Shown here piece after piece: positions 51,075-60,225 of a stretch of 64,000 nucleotides of DNA. Below the pieces are notes generated by a model. The model did not search any database. It was not told the origin of the DNA and was given only the letters and a program-made list of their open reading frames with translations. This DNA is from Bacteroides zhangwenhongii (GTDB taxonomy: Bacteria; Bacteroidota; Bacteroidia; Bacteroidales; Bacteroidaceae): assembly GCF_009193325.2 (NCBI RefSeq), contig NZ_CP059856.1, positions 4,712,001 to 4,776,000 of the forward strand. The letters are read 5' to 3'. Position numbers and translations under genes: made by a program. The stretch's first letter is position 1. Each line of letters begins with the position of its first letter.

Positions 51075-54000
51075 TTAAAATGTTAAATTCACGCCAAACA
51101 CAAACTGACGATAAGTTGGGAAAGCATCCGAACCGTTCGTTTCAGGGTCGGTACCCTTCAATTGTTTATCTTTCACCCAAATAATAGGGTTATACATGGT
51201 GGCATACACACGACATTTAGACAACAATACCTTTTGGGAAATATTCTTTGGCAACGTATATCCCAGCGTGATATTCTTAATCTTAATAAACGAACCATCC
51301 CGATATTTAAGTGCAGTATAAACAGTTTTCTGTTCCGTTCCTGTTCCGGGACGTGGGAAATAGGCACCCTGATTAGATTCCGTCCAATAGTCCACGCCAG
51401 CTAGCTGATTGGTAGTTACAGACTGTTCCGCAGTATAATAACCTAATAAGTCACTGCAAATGGTTTGCCCAAAACGTCCCATTGCAAATACTGACAAATC
51501 TAGATTCTTGAAAGTAAATGTGTTGTTCAAGCCAACAATCCAGTCAGGATTAGTGTGTCCCAAAACCTGACGGTCTTTGTCACTATACTTATGAACGCCA
51601 CCATCTCCATCTTTTTCCACCGTATCAATCTTGATGAAACCCGGTTTGACGCCATATGTCTTCATTGTTTCCTCGTCACTGTCTGTTCCCCAAATTCCGG
51701 CATATTTGTAACCGTATAAAGAATGAATAGGTTCTCCTTCAAACAAACTTTCTTTTTCCAAATCGCCATCAGGCAATGATTCGATTTTCTCTTTGCTCCA
51801 AGTCAGAGACAAAGTAGTATTCCAGGTAAACGATTTGGTCTTAATGTTATGTGAGTTAATGGTAGCTTCCACCCCATGATTGCCGGTTTCCGCCAAATTC
51901 TGCCACATTTTCAATGGACTTCCCCAACCGGTCAAGCCCGAAGTTATAGGAAGTGTACGGGAATACAACAAACCTTTCGTTTTTGTTTTAAACCACTCTA
52001 CAGAACCATCAATACGGTTATTAAATAATCCGAAGTCGAGACCAATATTCCAGTTGTATGACTTTTCCCAGCCTAAATCCAGGCTAGCCACCGTGCCTGT
52101 ATATTGTGCGAACGGTACAACAGCTCCACCTACAGAAACACCACTAGCAGAATAAACAATTGGAGTAGTGGAGGTAGAATAAGCGGTAATACCACCCGAA
52201 TTACCGGTGACACCATAACCCAAACGCAGTTTCAAATTACTTAACCAATTTTTAGTACTTTCCATAAAATTTTCATCTGAAACCCTCCAACCTAATGCAG
52301 CAGCAAAGAAAGAGTCCCATTTATGTCCTTCGGACAGCCAAGATACTCCATCCCAACGATTAGACAGATTCAAAAGATATTTGCCTTTATACGCATAATT
52401 AAAACGGACTGCATACGCCATCTGTTGCTTTTGTTGATAATCCGATTCTATGTGTTGTGACTTGGCGGAAGTCAATCTCCAGAATGACCACTTATCCAAA
52501 TCCTGCCCACTACCGGAAGCTAACGAACTTTCATTATTGTTCTTCTGCCAAGAAGTGATGAAAGTTGCGCCAAAATCATGGTCACGTGCCACCGTCAGCT
52601 TATAATTGAGAATATTTTCCCACAGATACGAGTAGCCATCTTTATTGGTAATAGCCGCATGAGGAGAGCCTGCATATGATGGACGGTTGGCATTACACTG
52701 CGCCCCCCAATACTGACCTTGACGCGAATGACTCAATGTGGCACTCACTTGCGAACGATAGCTCAATCCTTTGACGGGAGTCAATTCTAAATAAGCATTC
52801 GAATTAATGTAAGTAGTCTTAGTATTATTAGCATATTGTCCCTCGATAAAGTCGCCTAGAGGAGTATTTTGATTTTCTATAAACTCATGGTTTATGTTTC
52901 CATTTTCATCGTAAGCATCTCCCAAAGGCATAGAAGTTAAAGCTTTGGTAAACGTATTCTTCACCCCTTGATTTTTATCTTGATAAGCAAGGCTGGATGT
53001 GAAACCGACTTTAGCCCAACTGAAAATTTCTTGATCGATATTCAAGCGAAATTGATATTTATTCAGATTCTCATTAGCCAAAAGTCCTTCTTCTCTATTA
53101 TAAGAAAGAGAAGCAAAAACTTTGGTTTTTTCACCACCGGCATTTACAGACAAGCTATATTTTTGGGTAGTAGCCGTATTACCGGATACTTGGTCAACCC
53201 AGTCAATCCACTTTCCTGTCTCATAGGCTTTAGTATAATCAGCGTTATTCAGCACGCTAGACATATTTTCCGGAAGCGAACCATTTTTATAAGCATAAGC
53301 CTCTTTCTGATAGTTCACCCACTCGTCACCAGTCATTCCATGCTTATAGTTCGGAGTTCCGCTAAAACCATAGTAAGCATCAAAATTCACGGTAGCCTTG
53401 CCTTGCTTACCACGTTTAGTAGTAATCATGACTACCCCATTGGCACCGGCAGAACCATAAATAGCAGTAGAAGACGCATCTTTCAACACATCGACTGTTT
53501 CAATATCCGAAGGATTCACCTGATTATAATTACCCGGCATACCATCAATAATGAATAGAGGTTCATTACTGCCATATATGGAACGAGAACCACGCAAAAT
53601 AATAGAAGGTTCTGAATCAATCTGACCACTAGTCTTAGTTATATCCATACCTGCAATTTTACCTTGCAGAGCTTCCATTGCATTAGAAGTCGGAGCAATC
53701 GTAATATCATCAGCTTTCACAGAAGATACAGCTCCTGTCAAGTCGCGTTTCTTCACTAAACCATAGCCGATTACCACAACTTCGTCCAATGCCTGCGTAT
53801 CAGCAATCATCTTCAGGTTCAATGGAGCGTTACCAGTCACCGTCACTGTCTGCTCCTTATACCCAATATAGGAAAGCACCAAAACATTTTTCCCAACAGG
53901 AAGATTAATTGAGAAGTTACCGTTAAAATCAGTAATCGTACCTGTATTCGTACCTTTCACAACAACAGAAACTCCAATCAGCGGCTCACCGGTTTCATCC

Positions 54001-54176
54001 AACACAGTTCCTCTCACTGTCTTTGTTTGCATTACAGCTTGCACCATAGTATCAGACACTCCGCCTTCCGCATAAGCGGGAGAGCACAGGGGGGCGCACA
54101 ATAATGAGAGCCCTAAAATCATGGAAGCACGTCTCTGATGTGTTCTCCATGTTTCAACAAATGCATAATTACTCAT
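51075..54176 (-). CDS. SusC-like TonB-dependent transporter (third pair)
   Basis: 1033 residues. The N-terminus has a long n-region before a hydrophobic stretch (MILGLSLLCAPLCSPAYA); Met18 may be the true start. Then carboxypeptidase-regulatory-like domain (TVRGTVLDETGEPLIGVSVV), DEVVVIGYGLVKKRDLTGAV, plug (LQGKIAGMDI, ASSTAIYGSAGANGV) and barrel to VFGVNLTF. Forms an outer-membrane importer with the SusD that follows 18 bp downstream. Confidence 0.95.
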   Translation of the reverse strand: MSNYAFVETWRTHQRRASMILGLSLLCAPLCSPAYAEGGVSDTMVQAVMQTKTVRGTVLDETGEPLIGVSVVVKGTNTGTITDFNGNFSINLPVGKNVLVLSYIGYKEQTVTVTGNAPLNLKMIADTQALDEVVVIGYGLVKKRDLTGAVSSVKADDITIAPTSNAMEALQGKIAGMDITKTSGQIDSEPSIILRGSRSIYGSNEPLFIIDGMPGNYNQVNPSDIETVDVLKDASSTAIYGSAGANGVVMITTKRGKQGKATVNFDAYYGFSGTPNYKHGMTGDEWVNYQKEAYAYKNGSLPENMSSVLNNADYTKAYETGKWIDWVDQVSGNTATTQKYSLSVNAGGEKTKVFASLSYNREEGLLANENLNKYQFRLNIDQEIFSWAKVGFTSSLAYQDKNQGVKNTFTKALTSMPLGDAYDENGNINHEFIENQNTPLGDFIEGQYANNTKTTYINSNAYLELTPVKGLSYRSQVSATLSHSRQGQYWGAQCNANRPSYAGSPHAAITNKDGYSYLWENILNYKLTVARDHDFGATFITSWQKNNNESSLASGSGQDLDKWSFWRLTSAKSQHIESDYQQKQQMAYAVRFNYAYKGKYLLNLSNRWDGVSWLSEGHKWDSFFAAALGWRVSDENFMESTKNWLSNLKLRLGYGVTGNSGGITAYSTSTTPIVYSASGVSVGGAVVPFAQYTGTVASLDLGWEKSYNWNIGLDFGLFNNRIDGSVEWFKTKTKGLLYSRTLPITSGLTGWGSPLKMWQNLAETGNHGVEATINSHNIKTKSFTWNTTLSLTWSKEKIESLPDGDLEKESLFEGEPIHSLYGYKYAGIWGTDSDEETMKTYGVKPGFIKIDTVEKDGDGGVHKYSDKDRQVLGHTNPDWIVGLNNTFTFKNLDLSVFAMGRFGQTICSDLLGYYTAEQSVTTNQLAGVDYWTESNQGAYFPRPGTGTEQKTVYTALKYRDGSFIKIKNITLGYTLPKNISQKVLLSKCRVYATMYNPIIWVKDKQLKGTDPETNGSDAFPTYRQFVFGVNLTF

Positions 54177-54187
54177 TCGTCTTAATT

Positions 54188-54257
54188 TAAAGTTAATATT
54201 AATTCTCGTTGTTTTGCAAAAACCACTTGATTATAATCATATTAATGACGATTATAA
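54188..54257 (-). promoter_or_regulatory. Putative promoter and 21-bp direct repeat before susC-3
   Basis: GATTATAA occurs at 54229-54236 and 54250-54257, 21 bp apart. Minus-strand TAACTTTA (54188-54195) differs from TAnnTTTG only in the last base, and its distance to the first repeat (33 bp) is close to the 31-32 bp seen at the xylan promoters. Only two units are visible. Confidence 0.4.
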
Positions 54258-54364
54258 ATTATATACGTACTCACTTTTGATACTATATTTCTTTTATCTG
54301 ATACATTTTTACCAAAAAAATAAAAAATTGTACTATTAGCATTTCCAATAAATTATCCGTTTTC

Positions 54365-54396
54365 TTGTTGTATGAGAAATAAAAATTGTAATTTTG
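54365..54396 (+). promoter_or_regulatory. Promoter of the FemAB/GNAT-like gene
   Basis: TTGTTG (54365-54370) as -33 box and TAATTTTG (54389-54396) as -7 box, 18 bp apart. The -7 box ends only seven bases before the ATG. Confidence 0.6.
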
Positions 54397-54403
54397 TAGT
54401 TGA

Positions 54404-55402
54404 ATGCCACTTAAACTAACAACATATTATAAAGGAAAGGATATTCCTTATTTGCCGGGAAAGAATACCTTTCATTCCAAAGAGCTGTTTCTGATTTACG
54501 AAGCGACTCCGGGCTATACTCCTTTATTGATAGTGGCAACGGAAAACGGCAAACCAATGGCACGTTTACTCGCAGCCATCCGCAAAGCAAAAAGATGGCT
54601 CCCCTCTTCATTGGTAAAACACTGTGTAGTATACAGTGAAGGCGAAGGGTTGGATGAGTCGCTTTCCGCTAACAAGGAAAAAGCTGAGGAAGTTTTTGGA
54701 GAGATGCTTGAGCATCTCACTCAGGAGGCAACACGCACCTGCTTCCTTATCGAATTCCGTAATCTGAATAATTCGATGTTCGGTTATCGTTTCTTCCGAA
54801 ACAATAACTACTTTCCGGTCAATTGGCTACGGGTACGCAACTCGCTGCATAGTATGAAAAATGTAGAAGACCGATTTAGTCCGTCACGTATCCGGCAAAT
54901 AAAAAAAGGACTTAAGAACGGAGCAAAAGTAGAAGAGGCACATACAGTAGAAGAGATTCGCGATTTCTCACGAATGCTACATAAAGTCTATTCCTCCCGT
55001 ATACGCAGATATTTCCCCGCCAACGATTTCTTCCGACACATGAACAGTATGCTCATCAGGGGCAAACAAGCAAAAATATTCATCGTCAAATATAAGGAGA
55101 AAATTATCGGCGGAGCTGTCTGTATCTATTCCGGAGAGAGTGCCTTCCTTTGGTTTTCAGGAGGAATGCGAAAGACATACGCATTGCAATATCCCGGTAT
55201 ACTGGCTGTTTGGAAAGCATTGGAAGATGCCCATCAACGCGGGTTCCGCCACATGGAATTCATGGATGTAGGACTTCCGTTCCGTAAACATGGCTATCGG
55301 GATTTCGTGCTTCGCTTTGGTGGAAAACAAAGCAGCACCCGCCGCTGGTTTCGTGTCAGTTGGACTTGGCTAAACAATCTTCTAGTCAAATTTTATATCT
55401 AA
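54404..55402 (+). CDS. GNAT/FemAB-like acyltransferase
   Basis: 332 residues, no signal peptide. The second half (about 150-300) follows the GNAT/FemAB fold: FSPSRIRQIKKGLKNG, VYSSRIRRYFPANDFF, GKQAKIFIVKYKEKIIGGAV, LQYPGILAVWKALEDAHQRGFRHMEFMDVG. Relatives (peptidoglycan-bridge or lipid acyltransferases, BioF2-like) transfer amino acids or acyl groups; substrate unknown. The ATG is seven bases after a strong -7 box, so the mRNA should have almost no leader. A small hairpin (55404-55421) follows the stop. Confidence 0.78.
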   Translation: MPLKLTTYYKGKDIPYLPGKNTFHSKELFLIYEATPGYTPLLIVATENGKPMARLLAAIRKAKRWLPSSLVKHCVVYSEGEGLDESLSANKEKAEEVFGEMLEHLTQEATRTCFLIEFRNLNNSMFGYRFFRNNNYFPVNWLRVRNSLHSMKNVEDRFSPSRIRQIKKGLKNGAKVEEAHTVEEIRDFSRMLHKVYSSRIRRYFPANDFFRHMNSMLIRGKQAKIFIVKYKEKIIGGAVCIYSGESAFLWFSGGMRKTYALQYPGILAVWKALEDAHQRGFRHMEFMDVGLPFRKHGYRDFVLRFGGKQSSTRRWFRVSWTWLNNLLVKFYI

Positions 55403-55403
55403 A

Positions 55404-55421
55404 TGTAATCTCAAGATTACA
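55404..55421 (+). terminator. Short hairpin after the GNAT-like gene
   Basis: TGTAATC (55404-55410), loop TCAA, GATTACA (55415-55421), then AAACGG. Seven base pairs, AT-rich, so a weak terminator at best. Confidence 0.4.
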
Positions 55422-55576
55422 AAACGGCTCTTCATATCCCTGTCCTATGATTTTTTATGCTTTATAACGCAGCAATTAAATGCAGAAATATTTCTTTATT
55501 AGGTAAGAATTGTCTTTCTTTGTGCTGTTTTATGCCATATAAGCACATAATTAAAACCAAATAAAAAAGTATAGTT

Positions 55577-55981
55577 ATGAAGATTTCACACATTGAACAT
55601 CTGGGCATTGCCGTAAAAAGCATCGAAGAAGCCCTTCCTTACTACGAAAATGTATTGGGTTTGAAGTGTTACAACATTGAAACAGTGGAAGATCAGAAGG
55701 TAAGAACTGCTTTCTTAAAAGTAGGCGAAACAAAAATTGAGCTGTTGGAGCCGACTTGCCCCGAGAGTACCATCGCTAAGTTTATTGAAAACAAAGGTGC
55801 AGGTGTTCATCACGTTGCATTTGCCGTAGAAGATGGCGTAGCCAATGCCTTGGCAGAAGCAGAAAGCAAAGAAATCCGCCTGATTGACAAGGCTCCGCGC
55901 AAAGGTGCCGAAGGTTTGAATATCGCTTTCCTCCACCCGAAGTCCACTCTAGGTGTGCTGACAGAACTCTGCGAACATTAA
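55577..55981 (+). CDS. mce: Methylmalonyl-CoA epimerase
   Basis: 134-residue vicinal-oxygen-chelate protein that interconverts (R)- and (S)-methylmalonyl-CoA in the succinate to propionate route. Seen: ISHIEHLGIAVKS with metal ligand His8, KIELLEPT, GVHHVAFAVED and the C-terminal VLTELCEH with a metal-binding Glu. First gene of the mce-mmd operon; 28 bp before mmdA. Confidence 0.96.
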   Translation: MKISHIEHLGIAVKSIEEALPYYENVLGLKCYNIETVEDQKVRTAFLKVGETKIELLEPTCPESTIAKFIENKGAGVHHVAFAVEDGVANALAEAESKEIRLIDKAPRKGAEGLNIAFLHPKSTLGVLTELCEH

Positions 55982-56009
55982 TCATAAACTCTAAAACTAA
56001 CAAGAACTC

Positions 56010-57563
56010 ATGAGTAATCAACTTGAAAAAATTAAAGAGCTTATTGAACGCCGTGCCGTAGCACGTCTCGGAGGCGGTGAAAAAGCAATTGCGAAGCAAC
56101 ATGAAAAAGGGAAATACACAGCACGCGAACGTCTGGCTATGTTGCTGGATGAAGGGAGCTTTGAAGAAATGGACATGTTCGTTGAGCACAGATGTACGAA
56201 CTTCGGCATGGACAAGAAGCACTATCCCGGAGACGGTGTAGTAACCGGTTGCGGTACTATCGAAGGACGTCTGGTATATGTGTTCGCACAGGACTTCACC
56301 GTTTCTGCCGGTTCACTGTCTGAAACAATGTCACAGAAGATTTGCAAAATCATGGATCAGGCCATGAAGATGGGTGCACCTTGTATCGGTATCAACGACT
56401 CAGGCGGTGCCCGTATTCAAGAGGGTATCAATGCTCTTGCCGGCTATGCTGAAATCTTCCAACGTAATATCCTTGCCTCCGGTGTCATTCCGCAAATTTC
56501 CGGTATCTTCGGTCCTTGTGCCGGTGGTGCCGTATACTCTCCGGCTCTAACGGACTTCACTTTGATGATGGAAGGCACTTCCTATATGTTCCTTACCGGA
56601 CCGAAAGTTGTAAAAACAGTAACAGGTGAAGACGTCAGCCAGGAAAATCTCGGTGGCGCAAGTGTTCACTCTACCAAATCAGGCGTCACTCATTTCACTG
56701 CCAAAACCGAAGAAGAAGGTTTCGCATTAATCCGCAAACTGTTGAGCTATATTCCTCAAAATAACCTTGAAGAAGCTCCGTATGTGGATTGCACAGACCC
56801 AATCGATCGTCTGGAAGATTCTTTGAATGACATTATTCCCGATAGTCCGACTAAGCCGTATGATATGTACGAAGTGATCGGAGCCATCGTAGATAACGGA
56901 GAATTCCTGGAAATCCAAAAAGATTATGCTAAGAATATTATCATCGGTTTTGCACGTTTCAACGGACAGTCAGTAGGTATCGTTGCCAACCAGCCGAAAT
57001 ATCTGGCAGGTGTGCTCGATAGCAACGCATCTCGTAAGGGTGCACGTTTCGTCCGTTTCTGCGACGCGTTCAATATTCCTATCGTATCGCTGGTAGATGT
57101 ACCGGGATTCCTTCCGGGAACAGGTCAGGAATACAACGGTGTAATCCTGCACGGTGCTAAATTATTATATGCATACGGTGAGGCTACCGTACCTAAAGTA
57201 ACTATTACTTTGCGTAAGTCCTACGGAGGTTCTCATATTGTGATGAGTTGTAAGCAGCTTCGCGGTGACATGAATTATGCATGGCCGACTGCTGAAATCG
57301 CAGTAATGGGTGGTGCCGGAGCAGTAGAGGTATTATATGCACGCGAAGCTAAAGATCAGGAGAATCCCGCTCAATTCCTAGCCGAGAAAGAAGCAGAATA
57401 CACGAAATTGTTCGCTAATCCTTACAATGCCGCTAAATACGGTTACATTGACGATGTGATTGAGCCACGTAACACACGTTTCCGTGTTATTCGCGCTTTG
57501 CAACAGTTGCAGACTAAGAAACTGACCAATCCGGCTAAGAAGCATGGAAATATTCCGTTGTAA
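56010..57563 (+). CDS. mmdA: Methylmalonyl-CoA decarboxylase, carboxyltransferase alpha subunit
   Basis: 517 residues with two crotonase-like halves of the biotin-dependent carboxyltransferase family. Oxyanion-hole motifs [12 protein letters not shown] and [13 protein letters not shown]; second half [18 protein letters not shown] and [10 protein letters not shown]. Removes CO2 from methylmalonyl-CoA onto biotin of MmdC; MmdB then uses this to pump sodium. Propionyl-CoA carboxylase beta subunits look alike, but the genes around it support the decarboxylase. Confidence 0.96.
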   Translation: MSNQLEKIKELIERRAVARLGGGEKAIAKQHEKGKYTARERLAMLLDEGSFEEMDMFVEHRCTNFGMDKKHYPGDGVVTGCGTIEGRLVYVFAQDFTVSAGSLSETMSQKICKIMDQAMKMGAPCIGINDSGGARIQEGINALAGYAEIFQRNILASGVIPQISGIFGPCAGGAVYSPALTDFTLMMEGTSYMFLTGPKVVKTVTGEDVSQENLGGASVHSTKSGVTHFTAKTEEEGFALIRKLLSYIPQNNLEEAPYVDCTDPIDRLEDSLNDIIPDSPTKPYDMYEVIGAIVDNGEFLEIQKDYAKNIIIGFARFNGQSVGIVANQPKYLAGVLDSNASRKGARFVRFCDAFNIPIVSLVDVPGFLPGTGQEYNGVILHGAKLLYAYGEATVPKVTITLRKSYGGSHIVMSCKQLRGDMNYAWPTAEIAVMGGAGAVEVLYAREAKDQENPAQFLAEKEAEYTKLFANPYNAAKYGYIDDVIEPRNTRFRVIRALQQLQTKKLTNPAKKHGNIPL

Positions 57564-57594
57564 TCCAACTTTTCACATTAAAACAAGAACGATT

Positions 57595-58515
57595 ATGAAT
57601 AAAACCAAAATCGGAATATTCCTTTCTCTGCTATTACTGATCGGGCTTACTTCTTGTGGGGAGAAAAAGTCGAACAGCAAGCTGGTACTGAACGAGGTCT
57701 TGATAGATAACCAAAGTAATTTTCAGGATGACTACGGACTGCACAGCGCATGGATTGAAATATTCAATAAATCATTCGGTAGCGCCGATTTGGCAGCTTG
57801 CTTACTGAAAGTGAGCAACCAACCGGGCGATACAGTTACTTACTTTATTCCGAAAGGTGACGTACTGACATTGATAAAGCCGCGTCAACATGCCCTTTTC
57901 TGGGCAGACGGCGAGCCTAACCGTGGTACTTTCCACACAAGTTGCAAGCTGAATCCGGAAACCGCCAATTGGATCGGGTTATTTGACTCCGGTAAAAAGT
58001 TAATCGACAAGGTTGTGATACCTGCTGGTGTTTTAGGTCCTAACCAATCGTATGCACGTGTTAGCGACGGAGCAGCAGAATGGGAAGTGAAAGGTGGAAG
58101 CAGTGACAAATATGTTACACCAAGCACTAATAACCAAACTCTTGACAGCAATGCCAAGATGGAAAAATTCGAAGAACATGACTCGGTTGGTATCGGTATG
58201 TCCATTTCAGCCATGAGCGTAGTATTCTGCGGACTTATCCTTCTGTATATCGCTTTCAAAGTAGTAGGTAAAGTCGCTGTCAACCTGAGTAAGCGTAATA
58301 CAATGAAATCCAAAGGAATCGACAAGCATGAAGCCAAAGAGCTGTCACAAGCTCCGGGCGAAGTTTATGCCGCTATTTCTATGGCATTGCACGAAATGCA
58401 GGATGAAGTACATGATGTAGAAGAAACTGTACTGACCATTACTCGCGTAAAACGGAGCTATTCACCGTGGAGTTCAAAGATTTATACTTTGCGCGAAACT
58501 CCTCCCAGAAAGTAA
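57595..58515 (+). CDS. OadG-like subunit fused to a lamin-tail domain, lipoprotein-like
   Basis: 306 residues from 57595; the frame is open to 57544, inside mmdA, but this ATG starts a signal-like MNKTKIGIFLSLLLLIGLTSC. Residues about 30-190 resemble a lamin-tail (LTD) beta-sandwich (LVLNEVLIDNQSNF ... SAWIEIFNKS, LKVSNQPGD). A membrane segment at about 202-222 and a short cytoplasmic tail follow, as in OadG gamma subunits that hold decarboxylase complexes together. The LTD addition on the outside is not part of classical OadG. Whether the cysteine of LTSC is lipidated is unclear. Confidence 0.82.
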   Translation: MNKTKIGIFLSLLLLIGLTSCGEKKSNSKLVLNEVLIDNQSNFQDDYGLHSAWIEIFNKSFGSADLAACLLKVSNQPGDTVTYFIPKGDVLTLIKPRQHALFWADGEPNRGTFHTSCKLNPETANWIGLFDSGKKLIDKVVIPAGVLGPNQSYARVSDGAAEWEVKGGSSDKYVTPSTNNQTLDSNAKMEKFEEHDSVGIGMSISAMSVVFCGLILLYIAFKVVGKVAVNLSKRNTMKSKGIDKHEAKELSQAPGEVYAAISMALHEMQDEVHDVEETVLTITRVKRSYSPWSSKIYTLRETPPRK

Positions 58516-58539
58516 GTCACCTTATAAAAAGTAAAAACG

Positions 58540-58971
58540 ATGAAAGAATATAAATATAAAATCAACGGTAACTTATATAAAGTAACCATCGGAGATATTG
58601 AAGATAATATCGCTCACGTAGAAGTGAACGGTACGCATTATAAAGTGGAAATGGAAAAGAAGCCCAAAGCAGCCGTTAAACCTGTAGTAGTACGTCCTAT
58701 GCCTAATGCACCGGCCGCTCCTACTCAGGTGGTGAAACCGGCCGCTCCAGCTTCCGGAAAATCAGGCGTCAAATCTCCACTTCCGGGTGTTATCCTCGAT
58801 ATTAAAGTTAATGTAGGAGATGCAGTAAAGAAAGGACAGACCATCATTATATTGGAAGCCATGAAAATGGAAAACAATATCAATGCTGACAAAGACGGTA
58901 AGATTACTGCAATCAATGTAAACAAGGGAGATTCTGTTCTTGAAGGTACTGACCTCGTAATTATCGAATAA
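58540..58971 (+). CDS. mmdC: Biotin carboxyl carrier subunit of methylmalonyl-CoA decarboxylase
   Basis: 143 residues. Biotinyl Lys109 in LEAMKMENN, within a C-terminal biotinyl domain (about 75-143). A Pro/Ala-rich flexible linker (about 48-75) precedes it, as usual. It shuttles CO2 from MmdA to MmdB. One base separates its stop from the mmdB start. Confidence 0.97.
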   Translation: MKEYKYKINGNLYKVTIGDIEDNIAHVEVNGTHYKVEMEKKPKAAVKPVVVRPMPNAPAAPTQVVKPAAPASGKSGVKSPLPGVILDIKVNVGDAVKKGQTIIILEAMKMENNINADKDGKITAINVNKGDSVLEGTDLVIIE

Positions 58972-58972
58972 T

Positions 58973-60133
58973 ATGGGAGATTTCATAAACTTTTTAGGAA
59001 ACAACCTAGCCGACTTCTGGACCTACACAGGCTTTGCCAACGCTACCACAGGACACATAGTCATGATTCTTGTCGGCTTGGGGTTCATCTATTTGGCAGT
59101 AGCCAAAGAGTTCGAGCCGATGTTGCTGATTCCTATCGGATTCGGTATACTGATCGGTAATATACCTTTCAATATGGATGCCGGACTGAAAGTCGGTATT
59201 TATGAAGAAGGTTCAGTTTTGAATATATTGTATCAAGGAGTGACATCCGGATGGTATCCGCCGCTTATTTTCTTAGGCATTGGGGCTATGACGGACTTCT
59301 CCGCACTCATCTCTAACCCGAAATTGATGTTGATCGGTGCAGCAGCACAATTCGGTATCTTCGGTGCGTACATGATTGCATTGGAAATGGGATTCGATCC
59401 CATGCAAGCCGGAGCAATCGGTATCATTGGTGGTGCAGACGGTCCGACAGCCATATTCTTGTCTTCCAAACTAGCACCTAATTTAATGGGAGCCATTGCT
59501 GTATCCGCCTACTCTTATATGGCACTGGTTCCGGTGATACAACCACCTATCATGCGTCTGCTCACCACCAAGAGCGAGCGTGTCATCCGTATGAAGCCGC
59601 CACGCGCTGTTTCTCATACGGAAAAAGTGATTTTCCCAATTATCGGTCTGTTGCTGACTTGTTTCCTGGTTCCTTCCGGTTTGCCTTTATTAGGTATGCT
59701 GTTCTTCGGTAACCTATTAAAAGAGAGTGGAGTGACACGTCGTCTGGCCAATACGGCAAGTGGTCCGCTGATTGATACGATCACTATTCTGTTAGGGTTG
59801 ACAGTGGGTGCTTCTACGCAAGCTTCCGAGTTCTTGACTTTCGATTCTATCAAGATTTTCGCACTCGGCGCATTGTCATTTATCATCGCAACAGCTTCAG
59901 GCGTAATCTTCGTAAAGATATTCAATCTCTTCCTGAAGAAAGGCAATAAGATTAATCCGTTAATCGGTAATGCAGGCGTATCTGCCGTTCCCGACTCTGC
60001 ACGTATCTCACAAGTTATCGGTTTGGAATACGATCCGACCAATTACCTGCTGATGCACGCTATGGGTCCGAACGTAGCCGGAGTTATCGGTTCTGCAGTT
60101 GCTGCCGGTATCCTGCTTGGATTCTTAATGTAA
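58973..60133 (+). CDS. mmdB: Sodium-translocating decarboxylase beta subunit
   Basis: 386 residues, about 10 membrane segments, of the OadB/MmdB family. The intramembrane signature GIIGGADGPTAIFLSSKLAP and the C-terminal GNAGVSAVPDSARISQ are present. It decarboxylates carboxybiotin and exports sodium, so propionate formation yields ion-motive force. Last gene of the operon; a strong terminator follows. Confidence 0.97.
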   Translation: MGDFINFLGNNLADFWTYTGFANATTGHIVMILVGLGFIYLAVAKEFEPMLLIPIGFGILIGNIPFNMDAGLKVGIYEEGSVLNILYQGVTSGWYPPLIFLGIGAMTDFSALISNPKLMLIGAAAQFGIFGAYMIALEMGFDPMQAGAIGIIGGADGPTAIFLSSKLAPNLMGAIAVSAYSYMALVPVIQPPIMRLLTTKSERVIRMKPPRAVSHTEKVIFPIIGLLLTCFLVPSGLPLLGMLFFGNLLKESGVTRRLANTASGPLIDTITILLGLTVGASTQASEFLTFDSIKIFALGALSFIIATASGVIFVKIFNLFLKKGNKINPLIGNAGVSAVPDSARISQVIGLEYDPTNYLLMHAMGPNVAGVIGSAVAAGILLGFLM

Positions 60134-60163
60134 AATCACGATTTAAAGAAAATCATGAAACTA

Positions 60164-60198
60164 GAAAAGGCTGCAACCATAATGGTTGCAGCCTTTTC
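60164..60198. terminator. Terminator between mmdB and class II aldolase
   Basis: Perfect 15-bp stem: GAAAAGGCTGCAACC (60164-60178), loop of five, GGTTGCAGCCTTTTC (60184-60198), followed by TTATATAT. Serves both convergent genes. Confidence 0.9.
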
Positions 60199-60225
60199 TT
60201 ATATATTTATATTGGAATAATCTGA

